Assembly (NCBI GenBank): GCA_025331565.1
Contig: JAFREQ010000024.1
Span: 2,507,501-2,571,500, forward strand
DNA length: 64,000 nt
DNA from: Holacanthus passer
Lineage: Eukaryota > Chordata > Actinopteri > Pomacanthidae
Direction of reading: 5' to 3'
Shown: in pieces, positions 22,942 through 34,613 of the stretch
Layout: each line of letters opens with the position of its first letter
Position numbering within the stretch: the first letter of the stretch is position 1
Notes under the pieces: generated by a model
Databases searched by the model: none
Told to the model about the DNA's origin: nothing
The model's input: only the letters and a program-made list of their open reading frames with translations
Position numbers and translations under genes: made by a program

Positions 22942-23200
22942 ATCTGATCCCCTGACATTTGAGATGTGAAATGTTTACAACTGTTGGATGGGTTGCCATG
23001 AATCAGGTAAGGGCATACACGTCCCCCTTAGATTGAGCCGTAATAACTTTGGTGATAGCTTCTCATTTAGCGCCACCATCAGGTCAAAATTTCCATTTGT
23101 CCAACAATTTCTTTTTTGACTAAATACCAGCACATCTAATGACGTTCCCATCAGCCCCAGCTTTGCTTTGTGTGGAGCGCTGATTAGCAAATATGCTTAA
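22942..23200 (-). repeat. Repeat family A, copy 4 (inverted)
   Basis: Read on the minus strand: TTTGCTAATCAGCGCTCCAC, GGGGCTGATGGGAACGTCAT, GTGCTGGTATTTAGTC, GACAAATGGAAATTTTGACC, TGATGGTGGCGCTAAATGAG and ATGGCAACCCATCCAACAGT. It is the best preserved match in the window to the remembered consensus middle section, despite a missing 3' end. Confidence 0.78.
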
Positions 23201-23849
23201 TTAAGATAGTGACTATTGTCGACATCATACCTGCTTGTTAGCGTACAGGTATTAACAGGTACCTGAAAGCACCACTGGCCCTGAGCGCAGGCTCACAGGC
23301 GTCACTGCAGATACTGATGGAGGATTAAAAGTTATTTCACCTCTGGCCAATTACCCGACTTATACAGAGTTCACCTTTTTCTCAATCTTGTACTTTTCTG
23401 TTGTTTGTGTTGTTGTCATCTCAGTGGAACGTCTTATCTCAGCTGTCCACATCTGTTGACTGAGACTGGGAGACTTTTCATGTCAAAACCTCCCTGATTA
23501 GAAGCATTTTTGCAATTGAAAGAAGTCAATCAAGACCATGTCCAGCTCTTATGTGTTTCTCTCAGTGGATATTTGAAACCTTTAAATCAAACCTATAGTC
23601 TAAAAATCAGATTCAACATTGGCTTTGTGGGAACATATTTGCCAGCTCGTGTGCTCAGTAAAAGGCCGAATTTGCGAATTCTCATAATGGAGAACCAATT
23701 AAAGACTAAATGTCTCGTTAAGATGGACACGTTTTTCAGTGTTTGGAAGAAAAACTGTCTCCAAACACAATCTGGCCCTTAATTGTCAGTGTGTGCTGAC
23801 AGGCATATGTTCTGGTCACTTTATGTTGAAAGCGCTGTCAGAGGATCCA

Positions 23850-23851
<2 letters not shown>

Positions 23852-23882
<31 letters not shown>
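23852..23882 (+). repeat. (TG)n microsatellite
   Basis: An uninterrupted run of about 15 TG units directly after GGATCCATC. Confidence 0.97.
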
Positions 23883-23883
<1 letters not shown>

Positions 23884-24374
23884 GTATCCGTCTAAGCATG
23901 CGTGCCGTACACCATATGTGCATGCTCCATCTATGTGTTTGACAAGTGCTCCAAGGCCAATGTTGACTCTTGGATTAGAGACGGAGTGGAGGAAGAGGAG
24001 GGAGAGGAGTTGGACACGGAGACTGCGTGACCTTCCAAGGACGGGAGTGGAAGCGAACGATAAGGTGGACGGGAGGGGGCGGGGGGCGTGCTGGCGGCGG
24101 CTGGCGGCGGCCCTCTCTGCATGGTGGGGGATTTAAAGGCCTGAGGAGGGCGTAGGAAGGCTGGCGCGCTCAGGAGATTCTGGCCCTGAGCTGCCTGGCT
24201 CCTATCTACTCCGCTGGTTTTTATCTATTTTTAGTGAACCGCTGCATGAATCTTCTTTTCCTCATTTGCGACAGCGCCCGGCGTTTCCATTGATTTTCCT
24301 TCCCCTGCTTTACTTACCCATCCAGACTCGGTGGCACGTCCTGGGAAAATTTAAAGGCTACTTTGTCCTGGTGT

Positions 24375-24390
24375 ACACACACACACACAC
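24375..24390 (+). repeat. (AC)8 microsatellite
   Basis: Eight AC units after GGTGT. Confidence 0.9.
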
Positions 24391-26202
24391 TGCCATGTTT
24401 CAGATATCAGATGTTAATATCGCGGATGAGTTTCTTAGAGGCGACTCTAAATCTGATTTCTCTTTGTTGTTCACCTCTGCTCGCCCGCTCTCCCCTGGTA
24501 GTTGTCCTCGGAGGGAACGGGATACAAAAGCCCTGAGTAAAGCTCCGAGTAACCATTCATTTCCTGCTGACAGACGACAGAGAGTGATGCATAGCCTGTA
24601 GCTTTACTTGATTTATCAAAAATACACAAAGAGCACAACAGACACTGAAAGACGACGGGGGAAAAAAAGGCCATTTGAAATCTGCTGAATGGGTTGCTTT
24701 TGAGTGCTATTTGCATAATTGGTTGTTTGCTTCAAAATGATGAATAAACCAAAATACATGCATGAAAAACAGCGGAGTTTAAAGGCAAAGCAGTGTCCGC
24801 TGCCGTTCGAGCATGCAACGTAATATGCATGCCTCTGTTTCTCTTCTAATAAGATTGAGATTGCGGTGTGTCAGATTGAAGCACGATGACAGGATGGGGA
24901 AAAAATCTAATTGTATTATTTGGTGCCAGCAGAGGAAATACAATAAATATGAACTGGAACGTTGCAGTACTGCAGCTCAGACTAGCAAAAAAATTATCTA
25001 TCGAAACTGAATTATACATGAAGTTAATCCACACTTTTGCTTTTTAATAATAAAAAGCTCAGGAAGTGCTGACAACGTTCAATTCAGCGTTTTCTCTGAT
25101 GACGCAGTTCATCGTCTCGACACCCCGTTAGCTCTGTTTATTGGACACCGACTCATCAGTTCAAGTAAAACATGGAGGTGAAATGTTTCCAGTGTTTTGA
25201 ATCTACAAATCATCTGTGCTGTACTCTCGCCCATGGACCCATTTAGTCCCATTGTTCAGCATGTAAGTACTTCATGGCAGCAATTTTCCACTATTAAGCA
25301 CAAGAAAAGGAAGTCCGATGTTCGGTGCCATTTATTATTTTAGACCACGAGTAAAAGGTCAATGTTCTTTGTTTTTCTCCGATGGCAGTCTACACCTTAC
25401 CAATCAAGCTCCTTTTGTAATCAACTGGAGTGTGGCTGGTCCAATCAGAATCGTCAGCCGGATTGATTTTTCCACCGGGCTCCGAGATAATTAGCCAATT
25501 TCGACGAGAAACTGAATTAGGTGATTGATTAGTTCAATATGGGTTTGCCCAAACTCCGGCTTCGAGCACCGGCACTTGACTTTGCACGAAGCGGAGAAGG
25601 TGAAACCTCATTCGAACTTCTTGGTTGCTGTGCTGATTTTTGGAGCAGGGGATAAACTAATCTCAGGGGATGACAATGTAGAAATAGACTTGTGAGAAAA
25701 TCTCTCTGGATTTTTCTGTGAACAATGAGCCCATCAGATGAAGAATCAAACCTCTCCTTTTCACCTATTTCCTACAAAACCCAGCGCGATGGCACAAAGA
25801 ATAATCATCCGCAGATGTTAGAGGGCAGAGGCGCAGACATCCATCAAGCTCATTGTCACCGAGCTTCCCGTCCCTCCAAAGAAACAAAACGCCCTCAAAC
25901 CCAAATGGACGAACAATAGTTCCGGTTTTTCAGTGTCCCACTAAGGCCCGGTCAATGCTGAGTTTCCCATCCTTTAGCCCCAACACAAAGTCTCCTTGTC
26001 CCCCAGCGAGGGAGATTGACACATCCAGCCCGGCCTCCTCCATCGCTCTCTGGTCCCTCGCCCACATGTGCTTTGTCTCGTCTGCCCTGCCTCATTGGAG
26101 CAGTCAGCTCCATTCAGGCAGGTTCACAGGGGGCATTTTGTCATGCACTGTCAGCTCGGCTGTAGCCCTTCGCTTCTCCCTGTGAGGTGTGTCAGGGGAA
26201 CG

Positions 26203-26203
<1 letters not shown>

Positions 26204-26234
<31 letters not shown>

Positions 26235-26247
26235 GCACACACACACT
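26204..26247 (+). repeat. (CA)n microsatellite with GCGC interruption
   Basis: CA units interrupted once by CGCG near 26232, length about 44 bp. Confidence 0.96.
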
Positions 26248-26559
26248 CCACCAACCTGATCCAGCCCTGACATGTGTGAAACATACACGGTCACACACAA
26301 AATCACACGTGAGGGCAGACCGCCGAGGAGGCATGTCACAAAGACCGACGCAGGCGGGTCGGCTTGACATGATTGTGCTATTTTTGAGAATCGCACATTA
26401 TGGAGGAAGAGAAGTGAGCAATGAAATGGAAGGCTGAAAGAAATTGTCGGCAGCATGTGATCATGAGCAGAGCTGCAAAGTGACTTAGAACAGTTCCCCA
26501 AATAATTGAAGGGAACGGTACTTTAACTATTTTCATTTCAAGAGATCTTGTTTTTTTTT

Positions 26560-26720
26560 CCCTCCACAACATTTCAGAGGGAAATATTGTATTTTTCACT
26601 CGACTACATTTATTTGACAGCTGTATCTACCTCTGCCTCTGACTTATTACATACATTTTCGAGGTGTTGTGCCTGAGTATTTCCATTTTGTGCCGATTTA
26701 TATTCTTTTTCACGACATTA
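26560..26720 (+). repeat. Repeat family C, copy 1 (stepwise TTTTACTCCACTACATTT type)
   Basis: CATTTCAGAGGGAAATATTG, then TATTTTTCACTCGACTACAT and TTATTTGACAGCTGTAT, match a common fish repeat. A second start follows: TTTTCGAGGTGTTGTGCCTG, then AGTATTTCCATTTTGTGCCG. The arrangement suggests a partial tandem duplication. Confidence 0.68.
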
Positions 26721-27275
26721 AAGTAAAGTAGTAAGTAAAGAAATATATTTAAACATTTACCTTTTTGGTTCAGTCTCACAGTTCTCATGTGAATGTTGGA
26801 CGTAGATTCAGCAGGTGGACACAAATCATATCAATGTCAAAGGAGATGATATGTCAATGTTCAGAACTTGTGACTAAAGTAATCTATTACTGCAGGTATA
26901 AATGTTTGAGTGCATTTCAACTTGTGGAGTTATGGAGTATTTTCCGTGATGGCACTGCTGCTTTTAACGTTAATTAAAGGATTTTCGTATTTATTCCTCC
27001 ACCGTGTGTGTTTGCTGTTATCCCACTTGTGTTGGCTCACGTGTGCACGTGAAGAGAGCGCAGAATGTGAAGCGACACAGGAGTTAACCTTGTCTCACTC
27101 CTCATTCTCTATTCACACAGCATACTGTATTTGCATATGAAATGTAATCACAGGCTTGAAGTTTTATTAAAGTAAGTGATGTAGAGGATGACAAAGACAG
27201 TAATCCCCTCTCAGCTCTGCTCACCCTGTCTCATAATGATAATGGTAAGAAGAATTAGTTTCAGCCTGCCTTTCA

Positions 27276-27315
27276 AACACACACATGCGCGCGCACACAC
27301 ACACACACACACACA
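27276..27315 (+). repeat. (CA)n/(CG)n microsatellite
   Basis: CA units with an internal ATGCGCGCGC segment, an alternating purine-pyrimidine tract that could adopt Z-DNA. Confidence 0.94.
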
Positions 27316-27411
27316 GTATCATCTATCTTGCCGAACGGAAACTGTAACTAAAATTATCGACAAAATCCGTGCAGACATTCCCACAATGGAAGCAAAATGC
27401 GACACACTTGT

Positions 27412-27412
27412 G

Positions 27413-27447
<35 letters not shown>
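27412..27447 (+). repeat. (CA)n microsatellite
   Basis: About 14 CA units, then a single CTCACACA break. It lies about 100 bp from the previous tract. Confidence 0.95.
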
Positions 27448-27680
27448 ATGTATATGCACACGTACACTAATTCTGCAGAGTGTGTGTGACAGAGTGTTGG
27501 TGAGAAGCAATTTCCCCTCCTTGTCATTATTAGATTAGTGCTTGTATTATTTGGGAGAATAAATTGGCCGCGATTGAAATGAATGCCATCAGCCAGCCTC
27601 TAATACGTATCTCCTCCGTCTCTTCAGCCTGGCGTTCGCTCCTGATTATGAAATACAGACGGAGGGAGCCAGAGGGAGAG

Positions 27681-28069
27681 CACCACCAGCACCACCACCA
27701 CCAGCACCACCAGCACCAGCACCACCAGCACCACCACCACCACCACCTCCAGCACCACCACCACCTCCAGCACCACCAGCACCACCACCACCAGCACCAG
27801 CACCCAGCACCACCACCAGCACCACCACCCACCAGCACCACCAGCACCACCAGCACCACCAGCACCACCACCACCTCCAGCACCACCACCACCTCCAGCA
27901 CCACCACCAGCACCACCACCACCACCAGCACCAGCATCACCAGCACCAGCACCACCAGCACCACCAGCACCAGCACCACCAGCACCTCCAGCACCACCAC
28001 CACCTCCAGCACCACCACCAGCACCAGCACCACCACCAGCACCAGCACCAGCACCACCACCAGCAGCAG
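27681..28069 (+). repeat. CAC/CAG-type triplet array, 389 bp
   Basis: An uninterrupted array of the triplets CAC, CAG, CTC and one CAT. Codon phase is kept within blocks but slips by one base near 27803 (CACCCAGC) and again near 27829 (CACCCACC), dividing it into three blocks. A higher-order unit starting CACCTCCAGCACCACCACCA recurs at 27744, 27872 and 27983. Because the array contains no T-A stops, it leaves long open frames on both strands: His/Gln then Pro/Ala then Thr/Ser on plus; Gly/Ala, Val/Leu and Trp/Cys on minus. These are composition artefacts, not genes. Confidence 0.97.
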
Positions 28070-29830
28070 GACTCTTTGCCACTTCGCCTCCATGATGAGC
28101 TGAACTGAGTCAATGAGCTCCGGTTGATTTGTGAGCAACTTGTCCGTTGTGACCAGAAGTGATGACTCCGTCCTAAATGGTAAGAACTCACTGGTGACGA
28201 TCCGAGTCAGTCTGTGACCGCACACTGACCCGACTTCCTGTTTGCTTCGTGGGAGAAAACTATTTATCGACTCCGGATGCAGCAATCCGGCTTTATCCCG
28301 CCACCAAATTGTCTAATTTGAGAGAAATTGCGACAAAGCAGCACAATCGAAAGTAGCGAGCCACTTTTAAATCACCCGTATCCATCATTTCATGAGTGGC
28401 GAGGTCACCTGGGACTCGCCGCTGTACGCCCCTCCATCAGCAGGTTATACAGCTCTGCAGAATGTGCGCGCTTCAACTTAAATGCTTCCCTTCATTTTCC
28501 CCCTTTGATTCGACAACGGCTGAAATAAGCCCCAGCCGGCGCCGCCTGATGACTTTGGCTGTGAAGGGTAATTGATTGGTGGGGATTATCCCCTTCCAAG
28601 TCACCTGCCCGTGGAGCCCAGAATGACAGAGGTGAAGCGATCTGCACCCAGAGAGCGTTCACCTCTCCGACGCTGTGGCGTCTCCAGTGAGGATGCTGTA
28701 TGTAAAATCAAAAATAGACTTGATCTTATTTTCACCTGAACATTTTTAAAACATTGGCCCTGATAATATCAGCTTTTCGTTCAAATACAGCTCAAGACCT
28801 TGCAAGTAATATTCAGCAAAATGTTCATAAAACTCAAAACGGTCTTTGTCCTCTGTTGCCAACTGATACAATAGTTACTCCACTTGTCGAGAATTCCTGA
28901 AGGTTTTTCTGTCTTCTCCTCTGTCCCAGAAAATAATGCAGTTGTTTAGTGCTCAGTAAATGAGATCAGCTGCTCAGTCAGGCATAGTGAAGCAGGTTTG
29001 GGTCATTACGTCCTCTGAGCGCGGAGCCCAGGGCTGTTCAGACTCAGGAAGACAGGTAAGATGGTTCTGCAGTAAATGATGTTCTGGTAGATTTGGTGAA
29101 CAGTTGGTTTGTGAGGCCACACGAGATTTATGTGAAATTATTACAGCCATGTTTTGTTAATCATGTAGTTTGATTGTGATGCATGTTGTCAGTTTAGCTC
29201 ACACTAAACTTACCTGGGCAGGTGGGAGGTTCCAGTTTGCTGAGGGGGAGAATGTTTGTTGTTGTGAAGCTGCAGTTTTCATTAGTTGTTAGTTCTTGTT
29301 TTGCTTTAGCTTCATTTATTTTTGCTTATTTTTTTCCATTTCTTTACATTTACTCCTGCCTGTTGCATCCTCTTTTAAAGTTTTCTGGTGCCAAACAACA
29401 TTGATAAAAACAAAAGGCATGACAGTGCAGAGGAAACAGCCTTAATGAACAAAGTGAGACATACGTCAAGAATGTGACTTAAAGGTCAGTCGACCGTCTG
29501 CTCCGCTGCAGAGATGAGACATGGCGGCAGACGAAACATCGGATCCACGTGGGCCGATGAGGAGGCTGTAATGACATGAAATAAACATAAATGCCACGTT
29601 CCCATCATGCTTTCTACATTGTTTGAACTTTGACATCATTGCACCTTCTTCTTGGTTTAGTGGAGGATTAGTGCCACCATCTGTTTATCTTGATGAGCTC
29701 AACAGTCGATAAATGTGCAGTAATTCACATTTTCTTTTGCAGATTTTCTGTAAATTCAGTTTGCACTACATTTGCGTTGATGGGAGTGACTCATTTGAAG
29801 CTTTGAGCCAGTAGTTCCTCTTTCACAGTC
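28070..29830. other. Unique noncoding stretch
   Basis: 28080-28560 is balanced and non-repetitive and could be regulatory. The remainder shows nothing. Confidence 0.5.
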
Positions 29831-30160
29831 GACATTCTGACATGTCATAGTGGAGAAAAACACGAGTGTAATTAATAACAGGAGTTGATGGCTGCACTCC
29901 ATTTCAAAGTGTCAGTTCAAGGCTATTGAACCTGCTCCCTCACCGGCCTGACCATCATTAACAGTGTTTGTTCCACCTGTGGTTTTTCTGCCATGATAAG
30001 CCCAAATGTCTGCAGTGAAAAAGACCAGTTGTGTTGAGAGCATGTTCATTTGTCGAGGCTTCGAGCGTTCACCTGGACCACCTGCTGATCCAAAGACATT
30101 AGACTAATGTAGGAGGAAAAAAGAAAGCGCTGCAGTGTGAAGAATAACTGGGCCAATTAA
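29831..30160 (+). repeat. Repeat family D, copy 1
   Basis: GACATGTCATAGTGGAGAAA, GTGTAATTAATAACAGGAGT, GAACCTGCTCCCTCACCGGC, TGTTTGTTCCACCTGTGGTT, GCCATGATAAGCCCAAATGT, then GCGTTCACCTGGACCACCTG and CATTAGACTAATGTAGGAGG. These blocks match in order a percomorph repeat I remember. The first 75 bp are similar to 22083-22160. Confidence 0.65.
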
Positions 30161-32309
30161 GTCCTGTTATACATAAATATCAATACATTAGTAGGTTCTT
30201 TTCCCAGTTTAATCCACCTGAAACTAAATGAGCTGAGAGATAGAAACGTCCCTCCTGACCTGCAGCTGAGGTCACGGAAGGTTTTCAGTGATGAGTTATT
30301 GCCCATAAAATGAAACAGACAGTTTTCTATTGTGGCTCCAATCTTACGTCAGAGGGGAAGGTCGCTGCTCTCGAGTCTCTTGTATTGTAATCCACCAACA
30401 ACATGGTGCAAAATGACACGTTAATCAGTAACATGATGATCTGAAAACAAAGCAGCCAAGTGATTTTCTGATTTCCAGGTGAAGAGGTGTCAAGATACGA
30501 AGGTTGTTGGGTTTTTTAGATCATACATAACTATTGTTTCAACAGCAGATCCATTATTGTACTGTGTAAATTTTGCCTGTGTGCTTCACATTAAAATATA
30601 ATAATCTAAATAGTAGAACAGTCAGGTTCTCTAACAGCTTAGTTTATGGTGCTGATTTCATGCATGAAGATTTTATTATCTGACGATGGTGATTTCATGT
30701 TCACCACCTGTTTTATGTTTGCAGTGTGATTCTGTGTTGTCTTGAGCTTTTACTGCCTGCATTTCCCATTAACTGCATTAAAATGGCAATGAAGTATTAA
30801 ATCATGAATTACATGTAACCTCGAAGAACTTTTCAGTCAAATTTAGTCTAATATATGAGTCTGGTTGTCTTTTGACCAAATGCTCACAGGGAAACAGAAA
30901 AACGGTATTTTTCATTCTTGTGTTGAAGCTTCAGCATCAAGTGTAACATTAATATTCTACATTCTCACACGGGTTTGATTGACAGGGGATTTCTGGAAAT
31001 TACAAGGTAGAACTTCAGCAGAAATTGGATCTTTGCAACGAAGACGGGAGATGAAATAAAACAGAAAAATAAATTTCCATCTTACCCTTTTGAGAAATGT
31101 CACTTTAACACTCTGTTTCGGTTCAAATTGCTCTGAGAGCGGCCACATTTAGCCGCCGTCGTCCCTCCTGCAGACAAACAGACAACAGTGAGTTACCCAG
31201 TAGATTAGTCAGTGATTGTAAAGCACAAACCTCTTGCTTTTGTGTGTGTGTGGCTTTTTTAATCCTGCCTCTCCCGAGCCTTTGCATCCTCCCGGCCCGC
31301 CCGTCAGCCTGCCTGGCAACATAATTAGAGAGCTTACAACAACAGCATCCACCCGACAGGACTTAGCACACATGAATGCTTACTCCGCTGCCTTTACACA
31401 TTAGAGATGCCACCTCGGTTCATTCTGTCCACCACTTCAGCTGCAGTGAAGCTCCTCTCTCTCCCTCTTTGAAGGGGCATTTCTCTTCCCTCCCGCTCCG
31501 CAGAGGCCTGAGGGAAGCAGCTGGACTCTGCGGGTTGCTGCCGAGGCGAGGCGGCGAGAAAACAGACAAATCAGAGAGGCCTAATTGTTTTTTAATGTGC
31601 TCAACTGCAGCGCAGGAGGGACGGCGTATAGGGATCATCAGTGTGTGCGTTTGTGTGTTATCCTGTCTGATTTGTGTGTGTGAGCATGAAGATTCGTGTG
31701 TGCAGGAGTGATTGTAGACACAGTACGTGCATTTGTGATGGAGTGGAGTTACATTTATTTTTGGTATCATCATTTCCTGATCTGAAAAGATGAATTAAGG
31801 TCGAACTAGACGTTGTCACCTATTGCTCTCGATGTGTTTTCTGTCAGGCTCTTACTGAAACACAAAAACACTATCAGCACTCAGCACTCAGGGACACGAG
31901 TTTTTCTATTTGAATAATGTCAGTTTGACCTTTGCAAAAACTCACTTTAGTCTCCTCGTAGCCAAACCCACGTCAGTAGTCTGTTCCCTGTCATCAAATT
32001 GGCCTCCATCGATGTGTTCAGGTAACATCATGGACTTCCTCTGATTGGTCAGTGGGCAAAGTGCTGATTGGTTCGTCAGCTCAGACGTAAACACAGGGTC
32101 GTGCAGCTTTAACTTCATCCCTCAGACTTGTTAAACCTCACTGTGAACAACATTCCTGCAGAAATTTTCATTTGTAAAACTCAAATTATGTCACACAAAC
32201 TTTGCACAAAATGTTTTTCACATGTGCACAAAATATTTCTACAGCCGGAATCTCACATGCACTCAAAAGGTGATATACAACAGCACAAGCTCGAAATGTT
32301 AATGATAAT
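30161..32309. other. Unique noncoding stretch
   Basis: One PBX/MEIS-type decamer TGATTGACAG at 30976-30985. No gene or assigned repeat. Confidence 0.5.
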
Positions 32310-32525
32310 TATTTGCTTCCATAATGGCGGCGATCTACAGATTCATCTTGAGGGGGGCACGAATTTTCACTCCAAACCACAAACATCAACCTCATAGTCG
32401 TGCGACAGGAAAAGTCCAGCTCAGTGGGATTCATCCGGTGAGATCAGTGAATGTGAATGCAAATGTCTTTTGAGACGTTATTTCAGTCAGGACCAAAGTG
32501 GTGGACGGACTGACGGACCAACAGG
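32310..32525 (+). repeat. Repeat family A, copy 5
   Basis: AATGGCGGCGATCTACAG, GATTCATCTTGAGGGGGGCA, then ATTTCAGTCAGGACCAAAGT and GGTGGACGGACTGACGGACC. About 50 bp of unrelated sequence near 32395-32460 interrupts it. Confidence 0.68.
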
Positions 32526-34460
32526 CCAAAGATGATTATATAACATGTTACAAACCATTCATTATTTTCTTACTTTCTGTTTGTGAATGCTAAATTGGGG
32601 CTAAAGTGTTACCTATGTGCTTTTCTCAGCGATGACTCTTTGACTCGGTTCAGCTGCCAACAAAGCATCTTTTCATTCGTCGCACTGCATCAAAATTCTG
32701 CTCTGAAAACGGTATCTCATACTTCAAAGCTCTCAGCAGCAGCAATGGATTCTGGGTCTAGCAATGATTTGTTCATAATGGTGGAACCACTTTTAGCAAG
32801 GCGTCTGTTATGTTTTGAAGACATTAGGCACCCTGCCAAATGTTGTAATTTATGCGAAGCTCCTTTTTAAAGGCACCATTTGAAGCTTTGAAAAGGCGGA
32901 TGAAATTACATAAAACTAGTGGCGGAGCAAAACATCTTTAGGATAGATGAAAAGATTCTTTTAATGTGTGAATTACTCCTGATTTATCCGCATTAGCAGC
33001 AACAATTAAATCTCTTGGCATTTCAATGACATTTATTTTGTCATCATTAAACACTTTGATTGATCACAGGATTGCTCATTTTGCCTTCAAGATCTTAATG
33101 TCACGAGTGGAGTCATTTGTTAATTAATACTGAGTGAAGTCACCATCCATTACTAACAATCTCAGCCATTATAAGAGTATATGCCGTGAATAAATGAATA
33201 TGAACAAGTTATGCTGCAGGATGAAAGACTGTTTGGACCAGCACAGTTGCTCCCTGGCCTGAAACCCAGTGTGCAAAGTTATATATCGATTGATGCAACA
33301 CTTTCTTTCACACCTTACGCAGGAAGCTAAACACACTGTCAGTGAAGGTTGGAGGCAGGAGACGCCCTCTGAAGTCTTTACTGGAGGAAAACACAGCAGA
33401 CTCAAACAGAGTGATGACATGAGGGACCGTAAAGAGGAGTCAAACATATTACATTAGCACAGACACAAGAAACTGGATTTACAAATTACTTTGTCTGTGA
33501 TGAGAGGAAAACTGAAAATCAACACAGAAAAATAGAACCGTTATTTATCTTTATTATAAAGGTTTTTGCCTCCTGTTTCCCCTAAATGCCCAAAATGAAG
33601 TAGCCAGGTGCAAGTGTTGTAACTTTATACTGAAAATGAATCCTGCACATAGACGACGTGCCCCTCATTCATCTTGTCCTCCGTGGGCTTCACCGACTAA
33701 AACACCCAGCTTAATTACGCATTCATCAACCTCGCAGTCTCCCAGCAGGGAATAACTGGTCACGTCAGGTAACAGAGCCGACCAGGTACCAACCTGAGAC
33801 CGTCTCCTTTCTCAATCTCCTCTTTGGCCAAACAACAGGTGAGGTTGTGCTGGCAACTAGAGAGAGAGCTCTGTTTTTACGAGTCTCTGTGTTCAGCTCT
33901 GAAACTAAATCTCTGGGCTGTAGATTTTATTTTCTCTGCCAGGCTCATGTTCTTACCTTCATTCATCCCCACTGTTCACTGATTGCTTTCCTGAAGCTGT
34001 TTTGTACCTGCTAAGTTACTGCTAATGCTTTTATTGTGGAAGCGGCGGGTTGAGTGGTCGTCCGGAGGACAAGGTTTTATATGATCATCTAAAGGCTACG
34101 TGTTTTAGTCAAATGTTCTTCTGCATGGATGATTATAAGTATCCTGACCTATGTTTCAGGAAGGGAACCTTGAACATCACATGACAAATGACAACATGAC
34201 AAATATTTCACTGCTGCGACAGAATTTTTGGTTTCCCTTCAGTCCTTGCAGGCTGGACATTTGGATGTACACGACACAACTAACTACTAACTACAGGACA
34301 TGCATTGTGTTTGTATCAGAGTTTGCAGAACTTTAGTTGTTCTTCAGTAATTAAGAAATATATGAATACAATCAGTGATATTTGACGATAACTATTGCAG
34401 AGAGGACTGAAGTCATAGTGAGCTGTTCAACAAAGAGCTGCAGGCTTTTATTGCATGTGC
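32526..34460. other. Unique noncoding stretch
   Basis: 32740-33160 is unique and possibly conserved. The 95-codon plus frame at 32583-32870 has no domain. No gene. Confidence 0.5.
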
Positions 34461-34613
34461 TTGTGTGTTGCTGTGTGTTGTTGTGTATTGTTGTGTATTG
34501 CTGTATGTTGTGTATTGTTGTGTATTGCTGTATGTTGTGTATTGCTGTGTATTGCTGTGTGTTGTTGTGTGTTGTTGTGTATTGTTGTGTATTGCTATGT
34601 GTTGCTGTGTGGT
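34461..34613 (+). repeat. Decamer minisatellite (TTGTGTATTG)
   Basis: About 15 copies of a 10-bp unit TTGTGTATTG/CTGTGTGTTG. Two or three units are 8 bp long (TGTATGTTGTGTATTG context near 34503 and 34533), which shift the phase. The resulting Cys/Val/Leu-rich plus frame and Thr/Asn/Gln/His-rich minus frames are artefacts. Confidence 0.93.

Larger units (their letters stand above)
23201..26559. other. Unique noncoding stretch with microsatellites
   Basis: Microsatellites as listed. A G-rich patch at 24071-24086 (GGG, GGGGG, GGGGGG) is followed by two copies of GGCTGGCGGC. Unique blocks 23590-23760, 24400-24620 and 25370-25640 (for example GAGATAATTAGCCAATTTCG) may be conserved elements. No gene. 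Confidence 0.5.
26721..27680. other. Noncoding stretch with two CA tracts
   Basis: Between the repeat family C fragment and the triplet array. Unique sequence broken by the CA tracts. No gene. Confidence 0.5.

Noticed and set aside
27530..28285. 251-codon minus-strand open frame and 179-codon plus-strand frame
   Set aside because: Both are produced by the stop-free CAC/CAG triplet array. The proteins are runs of Val/Leu/Trp/Cys or His/Gln/Thr/Ser that change type at each phase slip, and flanking codons show no domain.
30480..30510. Possible hAT terminus (GAGGTGTCAAGATACGAAGG)
   Set aside because: Only about 20 bp resemble a remembered hAT-derived repeat start and nothing downstream matches.
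32583..32870. 95-codon plus-strand frame with several Cys
   Set aside because: Cys spacing does not fit a zinc-finger pattern, and there is no support from splice sites.
34461..34613. Possible CRISPR-like array
   Set aside because: Units are 10 bp with no unique spacers; it is an ordinary eukaryotic minisatellite.
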